Shown here piece after piece: positions 34,152 through 47,639 of a stretch of DNA of 64,000 nt. Position 1 is the stretch's first letter. Each line of letters starts with the position of its first letter. The translations under genes were made by a program, and so were the position numbers. Under the pieces are notes generated by a model. It saw only the letters and a program-made list of their open reading frames with translations, ran no database searches and had not been told where the DNA came from. The DNA comes from Streptomyces cyanogenus. Its GTDB lineage: Bacteria > Actinomycetota > Actinomycetes > Streptomycetales > Streptomycetaceae. The stretch spans positions 2,470,501-2,534,500 of the forward strand of contig NZ_CP071839.1 of NCBI RefSeq assembly GCF_017526105.1. Reading direction: 5' to 3'.

Positions 34152-34894
34152 GAGGCGGCCGGCACCGTCGGCGCGCCGGGTACGACGCCCGCGGCGCGTG
34201 CGGCCCTGAGCCACGTCGGGAACTCGCCGACGAGCCGGTCGTACAGCTCGGCGTCGGAGACCCGGCGCGGGTCCCGGCCAGCGTGGAAGAAGCCGGCGTT
34301 GTCCACGATCCGCTTGCCGGGAACGGCCAGCTCGTCCAGCTTCCGCAGGAACTCGAACTGCCGGCTGTCCGGGTCGCCGAAGCCGACGAACTGCCAGAAG
34401 AGGGGGAGCCGGGCCGCCTTGCAGAGATGGCGTTCGGCGGCGAACCTGCTGACCGGGCCGCCGTCGGTCTGGAAGACGACCAGCGCCGGAGCGGTGGCGC
34501 CGCTGTCCAGGTAGTGGTCGATGACGGCGTCCATGGCCAGGTGGTAGCTGGTCTTCCCCATGTGCCCGAGCCCGGCCACGATCCGCTCGATGCGGCCCTC
34601 GTGCCCGGCGAGGGCGATGTCGGTGACCGCGTCGACGTCCGTGGAGAAGAACACGACGGGCACGCGCCCGTCGTCGTCCAGGTGCGCGGAGAGCCCCAGG
34701 ACCCGGTCGGCCAGCGCCTGCACACTGCCGTCCCGGTAGTACGGCTTCATCGAGCCGGAGTAGTCGACCACGAGGTAGACGGCGGCCCGCAGCCCGTCGA
34801 GGCCGTGTTTGCGCAGGGACACGCCCGCGGACCGGTACGCGCCGACGAGCGCGGGCGCGGTCTCCTCCACCTTGCGCAGACTGATCGCGGCCAT
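34148..34894 (-). CDS. VWA-domain protein of unknown function (TerF-like)
   Basis: A 248-residue protein with one von Willebrand A domain. The metal-ion-dependent adhesion site is intact: Asp44-x-Ser46-x-Ser48 (DYSGS), then the Thr in 'GKTSYHLA' and the Asp in 'FQTDGG'. It resembles the VWA proteins of tellurite/stress (Ter) gene families, but no ter genes are nearby. The ATG at 34894 has AGGGGGAG upstream and is preferred to that at 34918. It probably binds a protein partner in the cytoplasm. It is convergent with the catabolic island and may mark its right edge. Confidence 0.78.
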   Translation of the reverse strand: MAAISLRKVEETAPALVGAYRSAGVSLRKHGLDGLRAAVYLVVDYSGSMKPYYRDGSVQALADRVLGLSAHLDDDGRVPVVFFSTDVDAVTDIALAGHEGRIERIVAGLGHMGKTSYHLAMDAVIDHYLDSGATAPALVVFQTDGGPVSRFAAERHLCKAARLPLFWQFVGFGDPDSRQFEFLRKLDELAVPGKRIVDNAGFFHAGRDPRRVSDAELYDRLVGEFPTWLRAARAAGVVPGAPTVPAAS

Positions 34895-34921
34895 GGCTCC
34901 CCCTCGGCGTGCGGACATGCA

Positions 34922-34964
34922 ACGACGCCTGCCCGGGTCCGGTCGGGGACGGGGCAGGCGTCGT
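34922..34964 (-). terminator. Terminator of the gltBD operon
   Basis: A perfect 13-bp stem (ACGACGCCTGCCC with GGGCAGGCGTCGT, 34922-34934 and 34952-34964) lies 45 bases after the gltD stop on the minus strand, before the VWA gene start. Confidence 0.8.
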
Positions 34965-35008
34965 CAGTGTTCCGCACGCCGTTGTACGGGACGTCTTCAG
35001 GGGTGCCG

Positions 35009-36464
35009 TCAGACCGCCAGGGCGCGGTCCGTCGGGCGGATCGGGGCCGGCAGGTCACTGGCTCCGGTCAGGAAGCGGTCGACCCCGCGGGCGGCCGAGC
35101 GGCCCTCCGCGATCGCCCACACGATGAGGGACTGGCCGCGGCCGGCGTCACCGGCGACGAACACACCCGGCACGTTGGTCTGGAAGTCGGCGTCGCGGGC
35201 GATGTTACCGCGTTCGTCGAGCTCCAGGCCGAACTGCTCCACCAGGCCGTTCTCCCGGTCGGTGCCGGTGAAGCCCATGGCCAGGGTGACCAGCTGGGCG
35301 GGGATCTTGCGCTCGGTGCCCGGCTTCGGGGTCAGCTTGCCGTCGACGAACTCCACCTCGGTGAGGTGCAGCCACTGGACGTTGCCGTCCTCGTCGCCCT
35401 CGAAGTGGGTGGTGGAGACGGAGTAGACCCGCTCGCCGCCCTCCTCGTGCGCGCTGGTGACCTTGTAGAGCATCGGGAAGGTCGGCCAGGGCTGGTTCGT
35501 CGGGTGCCGCTCGTCGTTCGGGCGGGGCATGATCTCCAGCTGGGTGACGGAGGCCGCGCCCTGGCGGTGGGCGGTGCCCACGCAGTCCGCGCCGGTGTCG
35601 CCGCCGCCGATGACGACGACGTGCTTGCCCTCGGCCGAGATCGGCGCGGTGACGTAGTCGCCCTCCTGGACCTTGTTGGCCAGCGGCAGGTACTCCATCG
35701 CCTGGTAGATGCCCTTGAGTTCGCGGCCGGGCACCGGCAGGTCACGCGCGGTCGTGGAACCGGCGGCGATCACGATCGCGTCGTACCGCTTCTTCAGGTC
35801 GCGCGCGTTGATGTCGCGGCCGACCTCCACACCGGTGCGGAAGCGGGTGCCCTCCGCGCGCATCTGCTCGATACGGCGGTTGATGTGCCGCTTCTCCATC
35901 TTGAACTCGGGGATGCCGTACCGGAGGAGGCCTCCGATGCGGTCCGCGCGCTCGTAGACGGCGACCGTGTGGCCGGCCCGGGTCAGCTGCTGGGCGGCGG
36001 CGAGACCCGCCGGGCCCGAGCCGATGACCGCGACCGTCTTGCCGGACAGGCGCTCGGGGATCTGCGGGGCGACGTCCCCGGTCTCCCACGCCTTGTCGAT
36101 GATCGAGACCTCGACGTTCTTGATGGTCACCGGCGGCTGGTTGATGCCGAGCACGCACGCCGACTCGCAGGGGGCCGGGCAGAGGCGACCGGTGAACTCC
36201 GGGAAGTTGTTGGTCGCGTGCAGGCGCTCCTGGGCGGCGGCCCAGTCCTCGCGGTAGGCGTAGTCGTTCCACTCGGGGATCAGGTTCCCCAGCGGACAGC
36301 CGTTGTGGCAGAACGGGATGCCGCAGTCCATGCAGCGGCTGGCCTGCTTGCTGATGATCGGCAGCAGGGAGCCGGGGACGTAGACCTCGTTCCAGTCCTT
36401 GACGCGCTCGGCGACGGGGCGGGTCTTGGCGACCTCGCGGCCGTGGTTCAGGAAGCCCTTCGGG

Positions 36465-36472
<8 letters not shown>
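35009..36472 (-). CDS. gltD: Glutamate synthase small (beta) subunit
   Basis: A 487-residue NADPH-dependent subunit that feeds electrons to GltB. The N-terminal region binds two 4Fe-4S clusters with Cys in '[16 protein letters not shown]' and '[12 protein letters not shown]'; an FAD Rossmann motif '[15 protein letters not shown]' and an NADPH motif '[13 protein letters not shown]' follow. Length and order are standard. It overlaps gltB by 8 bases and ends before a clear hairpin. Part of the GS-GOGAT ammonium assimilation route. Confidence 0.97.
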
Positions 36473-41060
<4,588 letters not shown>

Positions 41061-41146
41061 CGGCTCTCCCGTCGTCGTCATGTGGCATGTGGCAGGTGCC
41101 GAGGGACGACGTTGGCCCTCTGCGTGAGATCTACGATGAGATCAAA

Positions 41147-41162
41147 ATTTCGTGCAGGTTAC
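41147..41162 (-). promoter_or_regulatory. Candidate GlnR box upstream of gltB
   Basis: On the minus strand GTAACCTGCACGAAAT matches the GlnR half-site pattern GTnAC-N6-GAAAC except for the last base. It lies 87 bases before the gltB start. GlnR is the nitrogen regulator of Streptomyces. Only one clear half-site pair is visible; a functional site normally has two. Confidence 0.4.
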
Positions 41163-41459
41163 ATGATGGAGCGGTTCTCGGGAACCGGATACACCGTTCC
41201 AGCATGCGGACGCCGCGATCGCGGCGGAGGTGCCGCGCGGCGGCGGCGGGTGCCGTGCGGTGACGGCGGTGACTGCGCGGTGGCGGCCCAGGTTTTCGGG
41301 GGGACCGTTACGGACAAGATCGGTCGGATCGGCGTCCGGCGGCCCAGGAGGGGGCGGGGCGAGCGTCTTCGCCCGCCCACGGGGGTACGACGGGCGTCAT
41401 TGCCCGCAGCGCTTACGGCTCATGCCCGTTCGTCAAGCACTCGAAACCAGCGAGTAACG

Positions 41460-41489
41460 GGTACTTATGCGGCCCATCGCATACGTACC
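41460..41489 (-). terminator. Candidate terminator after the VIT-family gene
   Basis: An 11-base stem with one mismatch (GGTACxTATGCG pairing with CGCATAxGTACC) and an 6-base loop lies 7 bases after the stop of the VIT-family gene. There is no U-run. Confidence 0.5.
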
Positions 41490-41496
41490 GGCCCCA

Positions 41497-42228
41497 CTAT
41501 CCTACGGCCGTTCCGAACAGGGTGCCCAGGGCGTACGTCACACCGGCCGCCGCACCGCCGAGCGCGAGCTGCCGCAGACCGCTGAACCACCAGGTCCGCG
41601 CCGTCACCTTGGCCACGACGGCACCGCATCCGAAGAGCCCGGCGAGGGCGAGCAGGACGGCGGGCCACAGCGCGGTGGCGCCGAGCAGGTACGGCAGGAC
41701 GGGCAGCAGGGCGCCGAGGGCGAACGAGCCGAAGGACGACACGGCGGCGACCAGCGGCGAGGGCAGGTCGCCCGGATCTATGCCCAGCTCCTCGCGGGCG
41801 TGGATCTCCAGGGCCTGCTCGGGATCCCGGGACAGCTGCCGGGCGACCTGCCGGGCCAGCTCCGGCTCGACCCCGCGTGCCACGTACAGCGCGGCCAGCT
41901 CGTCCTCCTCGTCCTGCGGGTGCTTGCGCAGCTCGCGGCGCTCGACGTCGAGTTCGGCCTCGACGAGTTCCCGCTGGGAGGCGACGGAGGTGTACTCGCC
42001 GGCCGCCATCGAGAAGGCGCCGGCGGCGAGGCCCGCGAGGCCGGTGAGAATGATGGTGTGCTGGCTCACGGCCCCGCCGGCCACGCCCGTCATCAGGGCG
42101 AGGTTGGAGACGAGGCCGTCCATGGCACCGAAGACGGCGGGCCGCAGCCAGCCGCCGTTCACATCGCGGTGAGTGTGGTTGTCGCGGTGCGCCACGTGCA
42201 GCGCGGCCTCGGTTTCGATGATGGCCAT
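41497..42228 (-). CDS. VIT1/CCC1-family transporter (iron/manganese type)
   Basis: A 243-residue membrane protein of the VIT1/CCC1 family, which in eukaryotes moves Fe2+ or Mn2+ into vacuoles; bacterial members probably export or buffer such metals. 'RPAVFGAMDGLVSNLALMTGVAGG' opens the first helix pair (positions 42090-42170), 'AGAFSMAAGEYTSVASQREL' the second, a Glu-rich cytoplasmic domain follows (residues about 100-165), and three helices end the protein. The ATG at 42228 is preferred over an upstream frame. Possible iron boxes stand 20-120 bases upstream. Confidence 0.88.
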   Translation of the reverse strand: MAIIETEAALHVAHRDNHTHRDVNGGWLRPAVFGAMDGLVSNLALMTGVAGGAVSQHTIILTGLAGLAAGAFSMAAGEYTSVASQRELVEAELDVERRELRKHPQDEEDELAALYVARGVEPELARQVARQLSRDPEQALEIHAREELGIDPGDLPSPLVAAVSSFGSFALGALLPVLPYLLGATALWPAVLLALAGLFGCGAVVAKVTARTWWFSGLRQLALGGAAAGVTYALGTLFGTAVG

Positions 42229-42247
42229 GCGGGCCCCCCAGGGAAGC

Positions 42248-42266
42248 TTAGCTAAAGCTAACTTTG
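42248..42266. promoter_or_regulatory. Candidate iron box (DmdR/IdeR type) before the VIT-family gene
   Basis: TTAGCTAAAGCTAACTTTG matches the 19-base iron-box consensus TTAGGTTAGGCTAACCTAA at 13 positions and contains a perfect TTAGCT-AA-AGCTAA inverted repeat. It lies 20 bases before the VIT-family start codon. Iron control of such a transporter would make sense, but the match is imperfect. Confidence 0.42.
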
Positions 42267-42328
42267 GACGAGTTCTACTTTTCGACAACACTGAACTTAC
42301 GCTCTTCATTTCATCTCCGCCAGCAAGG

Positions 42329-42347
42329 AAAGGCTCGGCTAACCTGC
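42329..42347. promoter_or_regulatory. Second weak iron-box-like site
   Basis: AAAGGCTCGGCTAACCTGC contains the 9-base core GGCTAACCT of the DmdR/IdeR consensus and matches 13 of 19 positions overall. It lies between the VIT-family gene and the ADP-ribosylglycohydrolase operon and could serve either. Confidence 0.3.
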
Positions 42348-42491
42348 GGGTTTACCCCCGGGCGCTCATATGTGCGAATGACCGCTCACATGCCGAGCGG
42401 GTGACAGAGGTCCGCCCCGCGCTCGCCCCGCCGCCTCCCGTGGGACACATCGGCAAAGGGTCCCGTGCGACCCCGCCGAAGGAGGCCGTCC

Positions 42492-43895
42492 ATGGCATCG
42501 ATCGCCTGCACTCCCCCGGTTCCGGCGCCCGGGGAGGCCGCCGGACTTCGCGAGCGGGCCCGGGGTGCGCTGCTCGGCCTGGCCGTCGGCGACGCGCTGG
42601 GGGCACCCGCGGAGAACCTCAGGCCCTCCGAGATCCGGGCCCGCTGGGGCCGCATCACCGGGTACGTCAGCGAGCAGCCCTGCGGCACGGACGACACCGA
42701 GTACGCGATCTTCTCCGGGTTGCTGCTGGCCCGGCACGGCTCGGCGCTCACCCCGGCGCATGTGGAGGCGGCCTGGCACGAGTGGATCGCCGACCGGGCC
42801 GAGGGCCCCTTCCGCGGCGCGGGCTTCAGCGAGCGCGGCACGCTGGAGAACCTGCGCCGTGGTCTCGCGGCACCCATCTCGGCCCAGCACCGGCACGCCT
42901 GGAGCGACGGCCTGGCGATGCGGGCGGCACCGTTCGGGGTGTTCGCCGCCGGGCGGCCCGCCGAGGCGGCCCGGCTGGTGGCGATCGACGGCTCGGTCAG
43001 CCACGAGGGCGAGGGCATCTACGGCGGTCAGGCGGTCGCGGCGGGGGTGGCGGCGGCGATGACCGGCGCGTCCGTCCCGGTGGTGATCGCCGCGGCCCTG
43101 GCGGTGATCCCCGAGGACTCCTGGACGGCGCGCTCCCTGCGCCGTGCGGTGGCCGTGGCCCACCGCGGCGAACGCGCGGTCCGCTCCGCGGTCGTCATCG
43201 GCGGCTACCCCTGGACCGACCTGGCCCCCGAAGCGGTCGCCCTCGCCTTCGGCGCGTACGCGGCGGCCGACGGCGACTTCCGGGAGGCGGTCCTGACGGC
43301 CGTCAACATGGGCCGCGACGCCGACACCACGGCAGCGGTCGCAGGCGCCCTGTCCGGCGCCACCCAGGGCCTCGCCGCGATCCCCTCCCCCTGGGCAACA
43401 GCCATCACCCCGGCCCGCGGCCGCTGCCTGCCGTCGGTGGCGGGACATCACGTACTGGAGGTCGCGGAGCTGCTGGCGGGCGGGGACGAGGGGGGCACGA
43501 CGAAGGCGACGGCGCGGACCGGGAGGACACCGGCCGGGGTTCTGCCGGGGGCGGTGACGGATGAGGTGACGCTGACGCGGGTTCCACAGGGGGCGGTGAC
43601 GGACGAGGTGACACCTGCCGGGGTGGCGGTGGACAAGCTGACACCGGCCGGGGGAAGGGCGGCGACGACCCCGGCCGGGGCACTGCCCGGGGTGGTGGAG
43701 GTGAACCAGGCCGGGATCCTGCCGGGAGCGGTGACGGACGAGGTGACGCTGACGCGGGTTCCGCCAGGGGCGGCGCAGGACGAGGTGACGCTGACGCGGG
43801 TTCCGCCGGCGGTGGTGTCGGACGGTGTGACGCAGATCGGGGCGCCACCGGGATCCGCGGATGCCCGGCGCGTGGGCGGCGAGGGGCGGTCGTGA
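42492..43895 (+). CDS. ADP-ribosylglycohydrolase family protein 1, with repetitive C-terminal tail
   Basis: A 467-residue protein. Residues 20-330 are an ADP-ribosylglycohydrolase (DraG/ARH) domain, which uses two Mg ions to remove ADP-ribose from proteins or small molecules. The metal motifs are intact: 'VGDALGAP' at 32-39, TDDTE at 66-70 and GRDADT at 274-279. Residues 331-467 are a low-complexity tail with 14-residue repeats of the PGAVTDEVTLTRVP type. The ATG at 42492 has GGAGG 6 bases upstream. It is the first of seven overlapping genes; its stop overlaps the next start by GTGA. Confidence 0.86.
   Translation: MASIACTPPVPAPGEAAGLRERARGALLGLAVGDALGAPAENLRPSEIRARWGRITGYVSEQPCGTDDTEYAIFSGLLLARHGSALTPAHVEAAWHEWIADRAEGPFRGAGFSERGTLENLRRGLAAPISAQHRHAWSDGLAMRAAPFGVFAAGRPAEAARLVAIDGSVSHEGEGIYGGQAVAAGVAAAMTGASVPVVIAAALAVIPEDSWTARSLRRAVAVAHRGERAVRSAVVIGGYPWTDLAPEAVALAFGAYAAADGDFREAVLTAVNMGRDADTTAAVAGALSGATQGLAAIPSPWATAITPARGRCLPSVAGHHVLEVAELLAGGDEGGTTKATARTGRTPAGVLPGAVTDEVTLTRVPQGAVTDEVTPAGVAVDKLTPAGGRAATTPAGALPGVVEVNQAGILPGAVTDEVTLTRVPPGAAQDEVTLTRVPPAVVSDGVTQIGAPPGSADARRVGGEGRS
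43482..43895 (+). repeat. In-frame 42-bp repeats forming the tail of glycohydrolase 1
   Basis: The 3' end of the gene holds about five 42-base units (clear at residues 351-378 and 411-452), separated by a more degenerate Pro/Ala/Gly segment. The units keep the frame and have no counterpart in the other three glycohydrolases of the operon. Confidence 0.8.
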
Positions 43896-45010
43896 CCGCG
43901 CGTCGGGTCGAGGGGATGCTCCTCGGCCTGGCCGCGGGAGACGCCGCCGGCTGGCCCGCGGCCCGGCACCGCGCCGCCCGGATGCCCGAGTGGACCCGCC
44001 GCCTCACCCGCGAACTGGACACCTTCGCCGAGCAGAACGCCACCACCACCCTCCCGGTGCCGATCGCCCTCAACCAGCCCCCCGAACCCCTCCGCCTCGG
44101 CCCCTCCGACGACGCCGAGTGGGCGGTGTTCGCCGCGGAGGCGGTCCTGCGGGCCGGTGACGACGACGTCCTGGGCGACCTCAGCCGGGCCCGCCGCATC
44201 CGCGCCGCCATCGACCTCACCTGGACCGCCATGGCCTCCGAGGTCGCCGCCGCCGCGGACCGCGCCCCGGAGATCGAGTCCGCGGTACTGCCCCTGCGCG
44301 CCCGGATCTCCGTCCGCGCCGGCCTCGGCAACCTCGCCACCGGCCTGCGCCCGCCCGCCACCGGCCACGACAACCCGCACTACTTCGACGACGCGGCCTG
44401 CGTCCGCGCCTGCGTCCTCGCCGTGGCCCACCCCGGCGACCCGCAACAGGCCGCCGCACTCGCCGAGTTCGACGCCCGTTACACCCAGGACGGCGACGGC
44501 GTGCACGGCGCCCGGGCCATGGCGGCGGCCCTCTCCCTCGCCCTCGCCGGCGCCGCACCGGACACCTGCGTGACCGCCGCGCTCGCCGAGCTGCCCGCGG
44601 ACACGGAGATCGGCCGCAACACCCGCCACGCCCTCGCCCTGGCCGAGGACAGCGAGTCCGCCTTCGCCCTCGTACCCCTCCTGGAGCACCAGATCGTCGA
44701 CCACGTCTACAGCTACGGCATCGCCGCCGCCGAGACCGTCCCCGTCGCGCTCGCCCTGGCCACCGCCGCCCGCGGCCGGATCGCCGAGGCCGTGCCGGCC
44801 GCCGTCTGCCTGTCCCGGGTCGCCGACTCCGCCCCCGCCCTGGCGGGCGCCCTCACCGGTGCCCTCGGCGGCGGCGCGGCCATCCCGCAGACCTGGCGGG
44901 ACGCCTGCCGCACCCTGCCCGGCTGCACCCTGCCCCGCCTCACCGGCACCGACCTGGTGGAACTCGCCGGACTCCTGGAAGCCGCGCAACCGGCCCGCCC
45001 AGGAGGATGA
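43892..45010 (+). CDS. ADP-ribosylglycohydrolase family protein 2, degenerate metal site
   Basis: A 372-residue ARH-fold protein. The N-terminal 'LGLAAGDAAGWPA' and 'LGPSDDAEWAVFAAE' correspond to the first two metal motifs, although the Thr after the Asp pair is Ala. The C-terminal G-x-D-x-D-T motif is not found: the matching stretch reads 'CLSRVADSAPALAGALTGALGG'. At least one metal ligand is therefore missing, and catalysis is doubtful; it could be a binding or regulatory partner of its paralogues. The GTG overlaps the preceding stop (GTGA). Confidence 0.82.
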   Translation: MTARRVEGMLLGLAAGDAAGWPAARHRAARMPEWTRRLTRELDTFAEQNATTTLPVPIALNQPPEPLRLGPSDDAEWAVFAAEAVLRAGDDDVLGDLSRARRIRAAIDLTWTAMASEVAAAADRAPEIESAVLPLRARISVRAGLGNLATGLRPPATGHDNPHYFDDAACVRACVLAVAHPGDPQQAAALAEFDARYTQDGDGVHGARAMAAALSLALAGAAPDTCVTAALAELPADTEIGRNTRHALALAEDSESAFALVPLLEHQIVDHVYSYGIAAAETVPVALALATAARGRIAEAVPAAVCLSRVADSAPALAGALTGALGGGAAIPQTWRDACRTLPGCTLPRLTGTDLVELAGLLEAAQPARPGG

Positions 45011-45018
45011 TTCGGGGC

Positions 45019-46227
45019 ATGACGCCCGAACACCCCACAGAAGCCGCAGAACCCACCCAAGCCCCACCACGGGACAGCGGAAGCCCGCTCGCCGACCGCA
45101 TCACCGCCGCCCTGGTCGGTGCCGCCGTCGGCGACGCCCTCGGCGGCCCGGTCGAGGGCTACTCCCCCGAGCAGATCGCCGAGCGGCACTGCGGTCGCGT
45201 CCGCGGTGTCGTCGGCCCCTGGCACGGCGACGCGTGGCGCACCGCCCGCCCCATCGCCCCGTACCACAAGGGCGACGGCCACGTCACCGACGACACCCTG
45301 ATGACGCACGCGCTGATCCGGGTCTACGACCGCGTCCGCGACCACCTCGACGCGTACGCGATCGCCGAGCACCTGGTCCCGGACCTGATGACCACCCCCC
45401 GGTGGATCCCGGAGCTGGAGGCCGAGGCGCTGCCGCTGCACCGTCTCTTCCTCGCCGAGAAGTGGCTGGTGGCCCGGCTGGCCTACGGTCACGCCGACCC
45501 CCGGGAAGCGGGTACCGGCAACATCGTCAACTGCGGCGCGGCGATGTACATGGCCCCGGTCGGCCTGGTCAACGCGGCCAACCCGGCCGCCGCCTACGCC
45601 GAGGCCCTGGACATCGCGGGCGCGCACCAGTCGTCGTACGGCCGTGAGGCGGCCGGTGTGTTCGCGGCGGCGGTGGCCGCCGCGGCGGCCCCCGGCGCGA
45701 CCCCGGACTCGGTGGTGGGCGCCTGCCTGTCGCTGGCGAAGGACGGCACCCGCACGGCGATCGAGAAGGTCTGCGAAGTCGCCGCCGGGCACCGGGACTT
45801 CGAGTCGGCGCTCGGCCCGCTGCGCGTGGCGGTGGCCCCGTACGACACCGTCGGTCCGGACTACCGCGCCCCCTCCCTCGCCGCCCGCCGCCCCTCCCGG
45901 CTGCACTCGATCGAGGAACTCCCCGTCGCCCTGGGCATGCTGGTCGTGTCCGGCGGCGACTACCGGCAGGCCGTGCTCGGCTCGGTCAACTACGGCCGCG
46001 ACTGCGACTCGATCGCCACGATGGCCGGGGCCCTCGCGGGCGCGCTCGGCTCGCCGGCCCCCGAGGAGTGGGCGAAGACCGTCGCGGACGCCAGCCGTCT
46101 GGACCTGTGGGCGCCGGCCCGGACGCTCACCGAGGTCACGCGGGAGGTCTTCGACCGGGACGTGCGCCGCCGGCGTGCCCACGAGGAGGCGTTCACCGCG
46201 CTCGGAGGCCGGCCGTGCTCCGGCTGA
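45019..46227 (+). CDS. ADP-ribosylglycohydrolase family protein 3, intact active site
   Basis: A 402-residue ARH-family enzyme with all expected metal motifs: 'AVGDALGGPVEGY' at 36-48, 'VTDDT' at 89-93, and 'NYGRDCDS' with Asp327 and Asp329. 'NAANPAAAYAEALDIAGAHQ' in the middle is typical of the bacterial ARH subgroup often found with sugar or nucleoside genes. An ATG at 45007 overlaps the preceding stop, but AGGAGG directly abuts it; the ATG at 45019 is a little better placed. It overlaps the next gene by 13 bases. Confidence 0.88.
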   Translation: MTPEHPTEAAEPTQAPPRDSGSPLADRITAALVGAAVGDALGGPVEGYSPEQIAERHCGRVRGVVGPWHGDAWRTARPIAPYHKGDGHVTDDTLMTHALIRVYDRVRDHLDAYAIAEHLVPDLMTTPRWIPELEAEALPLHRLFLAEKWLVARLAYGHADPREAGTGNIVNCGAAMYMAPVGLVNAANPAAAYAEALDIAGAHQSSYGREAAGVFAAAVAAAAAPGATPDSVVGACLSLAKDGTRTAIEKVCEVAAGHRDFESALGPLRVAVAPYDTVGPDYRAPSLAARRPSRLHSIEELPVALGMLVVSGGDYRQAVLGSVNYGRDCDSIATMAGALAGALGSPAPEEWAKTVADASRLDLWAPARTLTEVTREVFDRDVRRRRAHEEAFTALGGRPCSG

Positions 46228-47639
46228 CCTGGGTCCAGCCGGAGGACCTGCTCGGCCACGAGCTGCGCCAGGCCCGGCTGGACGGGCGTGAGCCGGCGGC
46301 GGTCGAGGCGCGCTGGCGGGCGGCGGGCGGCCCGGACGCCCCGGAGCGGGCGGGCGCGTCCGCGTCCCGGGCCTCCCGCTACCTGCGGCTGCTGGCCGAG
46401 GACCTGCTGGACGAACTCGCCGATCTGCCCAGCCGGTTCGCCGAGGACGAGCCGACGGAACTGGAACGGATCAAGTCCCGGTGCCCCGACTGGCCGGCAC
46501 CGGCGGGCACGGGAAGTCCGCCGTCCCGTGACCGCGGCCCGGCTGCGGCCGGTCGAGCGGTTCCCCGCGCCCCTTCGGGACGTCTGCCCGCCGCCCTCGA
46601 AGCGGCCTGGCTCGGCCGGGCCATCGGCTGTCTCCTCGGCAAACCCGTCGAGAAGCTGCCCCTCGACGGCATCCGGGCCCTCGCCAAGGCGACCGGCAAC
46701 TGGCCTCTGACCGGCTACTTCACCGCGAGGGGCGTTCCGGACGACCTGCTTCGCGCCCATCCCTGGAACCGCCGCTCGGCCGCCACCTCGCTCGCCGAGA
46801 ACATCGACGGCATGCCCGAGGACGACGACCTCGACTACCCGCTGCTCAACCTCCTGCTGCTCCAGCGCCACGGCAGGGACTTCACCACCGACGACGTGGC
46901 CCGGCTGTGGCTGGAGGAACTCCCGCCCGGCCGCACTTTCACCGCCGAGCGCCTCGCCCACCGCAACCTCCTCGCCGGCATCGAACCCCCGCACACCGCC
47001 CGCCACCGCAACCCGTTCCGCGAGTGGATCGGCGCTCTGATCCGCGCCGACATGCACGGCTGGAGCAACCCCGGCGACCCGGCCGCCGCCGCCGGACAGG
47101 CGCACCGGGACGCGGTCCTCACCCACACCGCCAACGGCGTCTACGCGGCGATGTTCACCGCGGCCGCCATCGCCACGGCCGCCACCGGCGACCACGACGT
47201 GCACGCCTGTCTGCGCGCCGGCCGGGCGGTGGTCCCGGCCCGCTCCCGCCTGGCGCGGGCCCTCGACCACGCCGTGCGACTGGCCCGTGACACCTCTGAC
47301 TTCGACGAGGTCGTGGACCGGCTCCACGCCCGCTACGCCGCCGACCACCACTGGGTGCACGCCATCCCCAACACCGCTCTGATCGCCGCCGCCCTCACCC
47401 ACGCCGACGGCGACTTCAGCGGCTCGGTGTGCCGTGCCGTGTCGGGCGGCTGGGACACCGACTCCAACGGCGCGGCGGCCGGCAGCATCGCCGGGCTCCT
47501 GGCCGGCACCCCCGACGCGCTCCCCGACCGCTGGCGGGCCCCGCTGAAGAACCGGCTCGCCACCACCGTCGCCGACTTCGACGGCACCGGCTTCGACACC
47601 CTGGCCCACCTCACCCACCTGGAGGCGACCCGCCCATGA
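46215..47639 (+). CDS. ADP-ribosylglycohydrolase family protein 4, with N-terminal extension
   Basis: A 474-residue protein. The first 130 residues, rich in Arg and Ala with acidic helices, have no counterpart in the paralogues. The ARH domain begins with 'LGRAIGCLLGKPVEKLP', where the usual GDALG Asp is lost, then 'MPEDDDLDYPLLNLLLL' and the intact C-terminal 'GGWDTDSNGAAAGSIAG'. This DDDLDY form is a known ARH subgroup. The GTG at 46215, inside the previous gene, has GGAGG 6 bases upstream. It overlaps the kinase gene by ATGA. Confidence 0.85.
   Translation: MLRLTWVQPEDLLGHELRQARLDGREPAAVEARWRAAGGPDAPERAGASASRASRYLRLLAEDLLDELADLPSRFAEDEPTELERIKSRCPDWPAPAGTGSPPSRDRGPAAAGRAVPRAPSGRLPAALEAAWLGRAIGCLLGKPVEKLPLDGIRALAKATGNWPLTGYFTARGVPDDLLRAHPWNRRSAATSLAENIDGMPEDDDLDYPLLNLLLLQRHGRDFTTDDVARLWLEELPPGRTFTAERLAHRNLLAGIEPPHTARHRNPFREWIGALIRADMHGWSNPGDPAAAAGQAHRDAVLTHTANGVYAAMFTAAAIATAATGDHDVHACLRAGRAVVPARSRLARALDHAVRLARDTSDFDEVVDRLHARYAADHHWVHAIPNTALIAAALTHADGDFSGSVCRAVSGGWDTDSNGAAAGSIAGLLAGTPDALPDRWRAPLKNRLATTVADFDGTGFDTLAHLTHLEATRP

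Larger units (their letters stand above)
41061..41496 (-). other. 436-base gap before gltB
   Basis: No gene is seen. On the minus strand it holds, in order, a hairpin just after the VIT-type gene (41460-41489), a GC-rich stretch, and an AT-richer stretch (about 41130-41170) with a GlnR-like half site and the likely gltB promoter. A second, poorer GTAAC...GAAAA pair lies near 41290-41315. Confidence 0.6.

Noticed and set aside
34148..34894. A tellurite-resistance (ter) cluster
   Set aside because: A single VWA protein without TerD, TerB or TerC neighbours does not support it.
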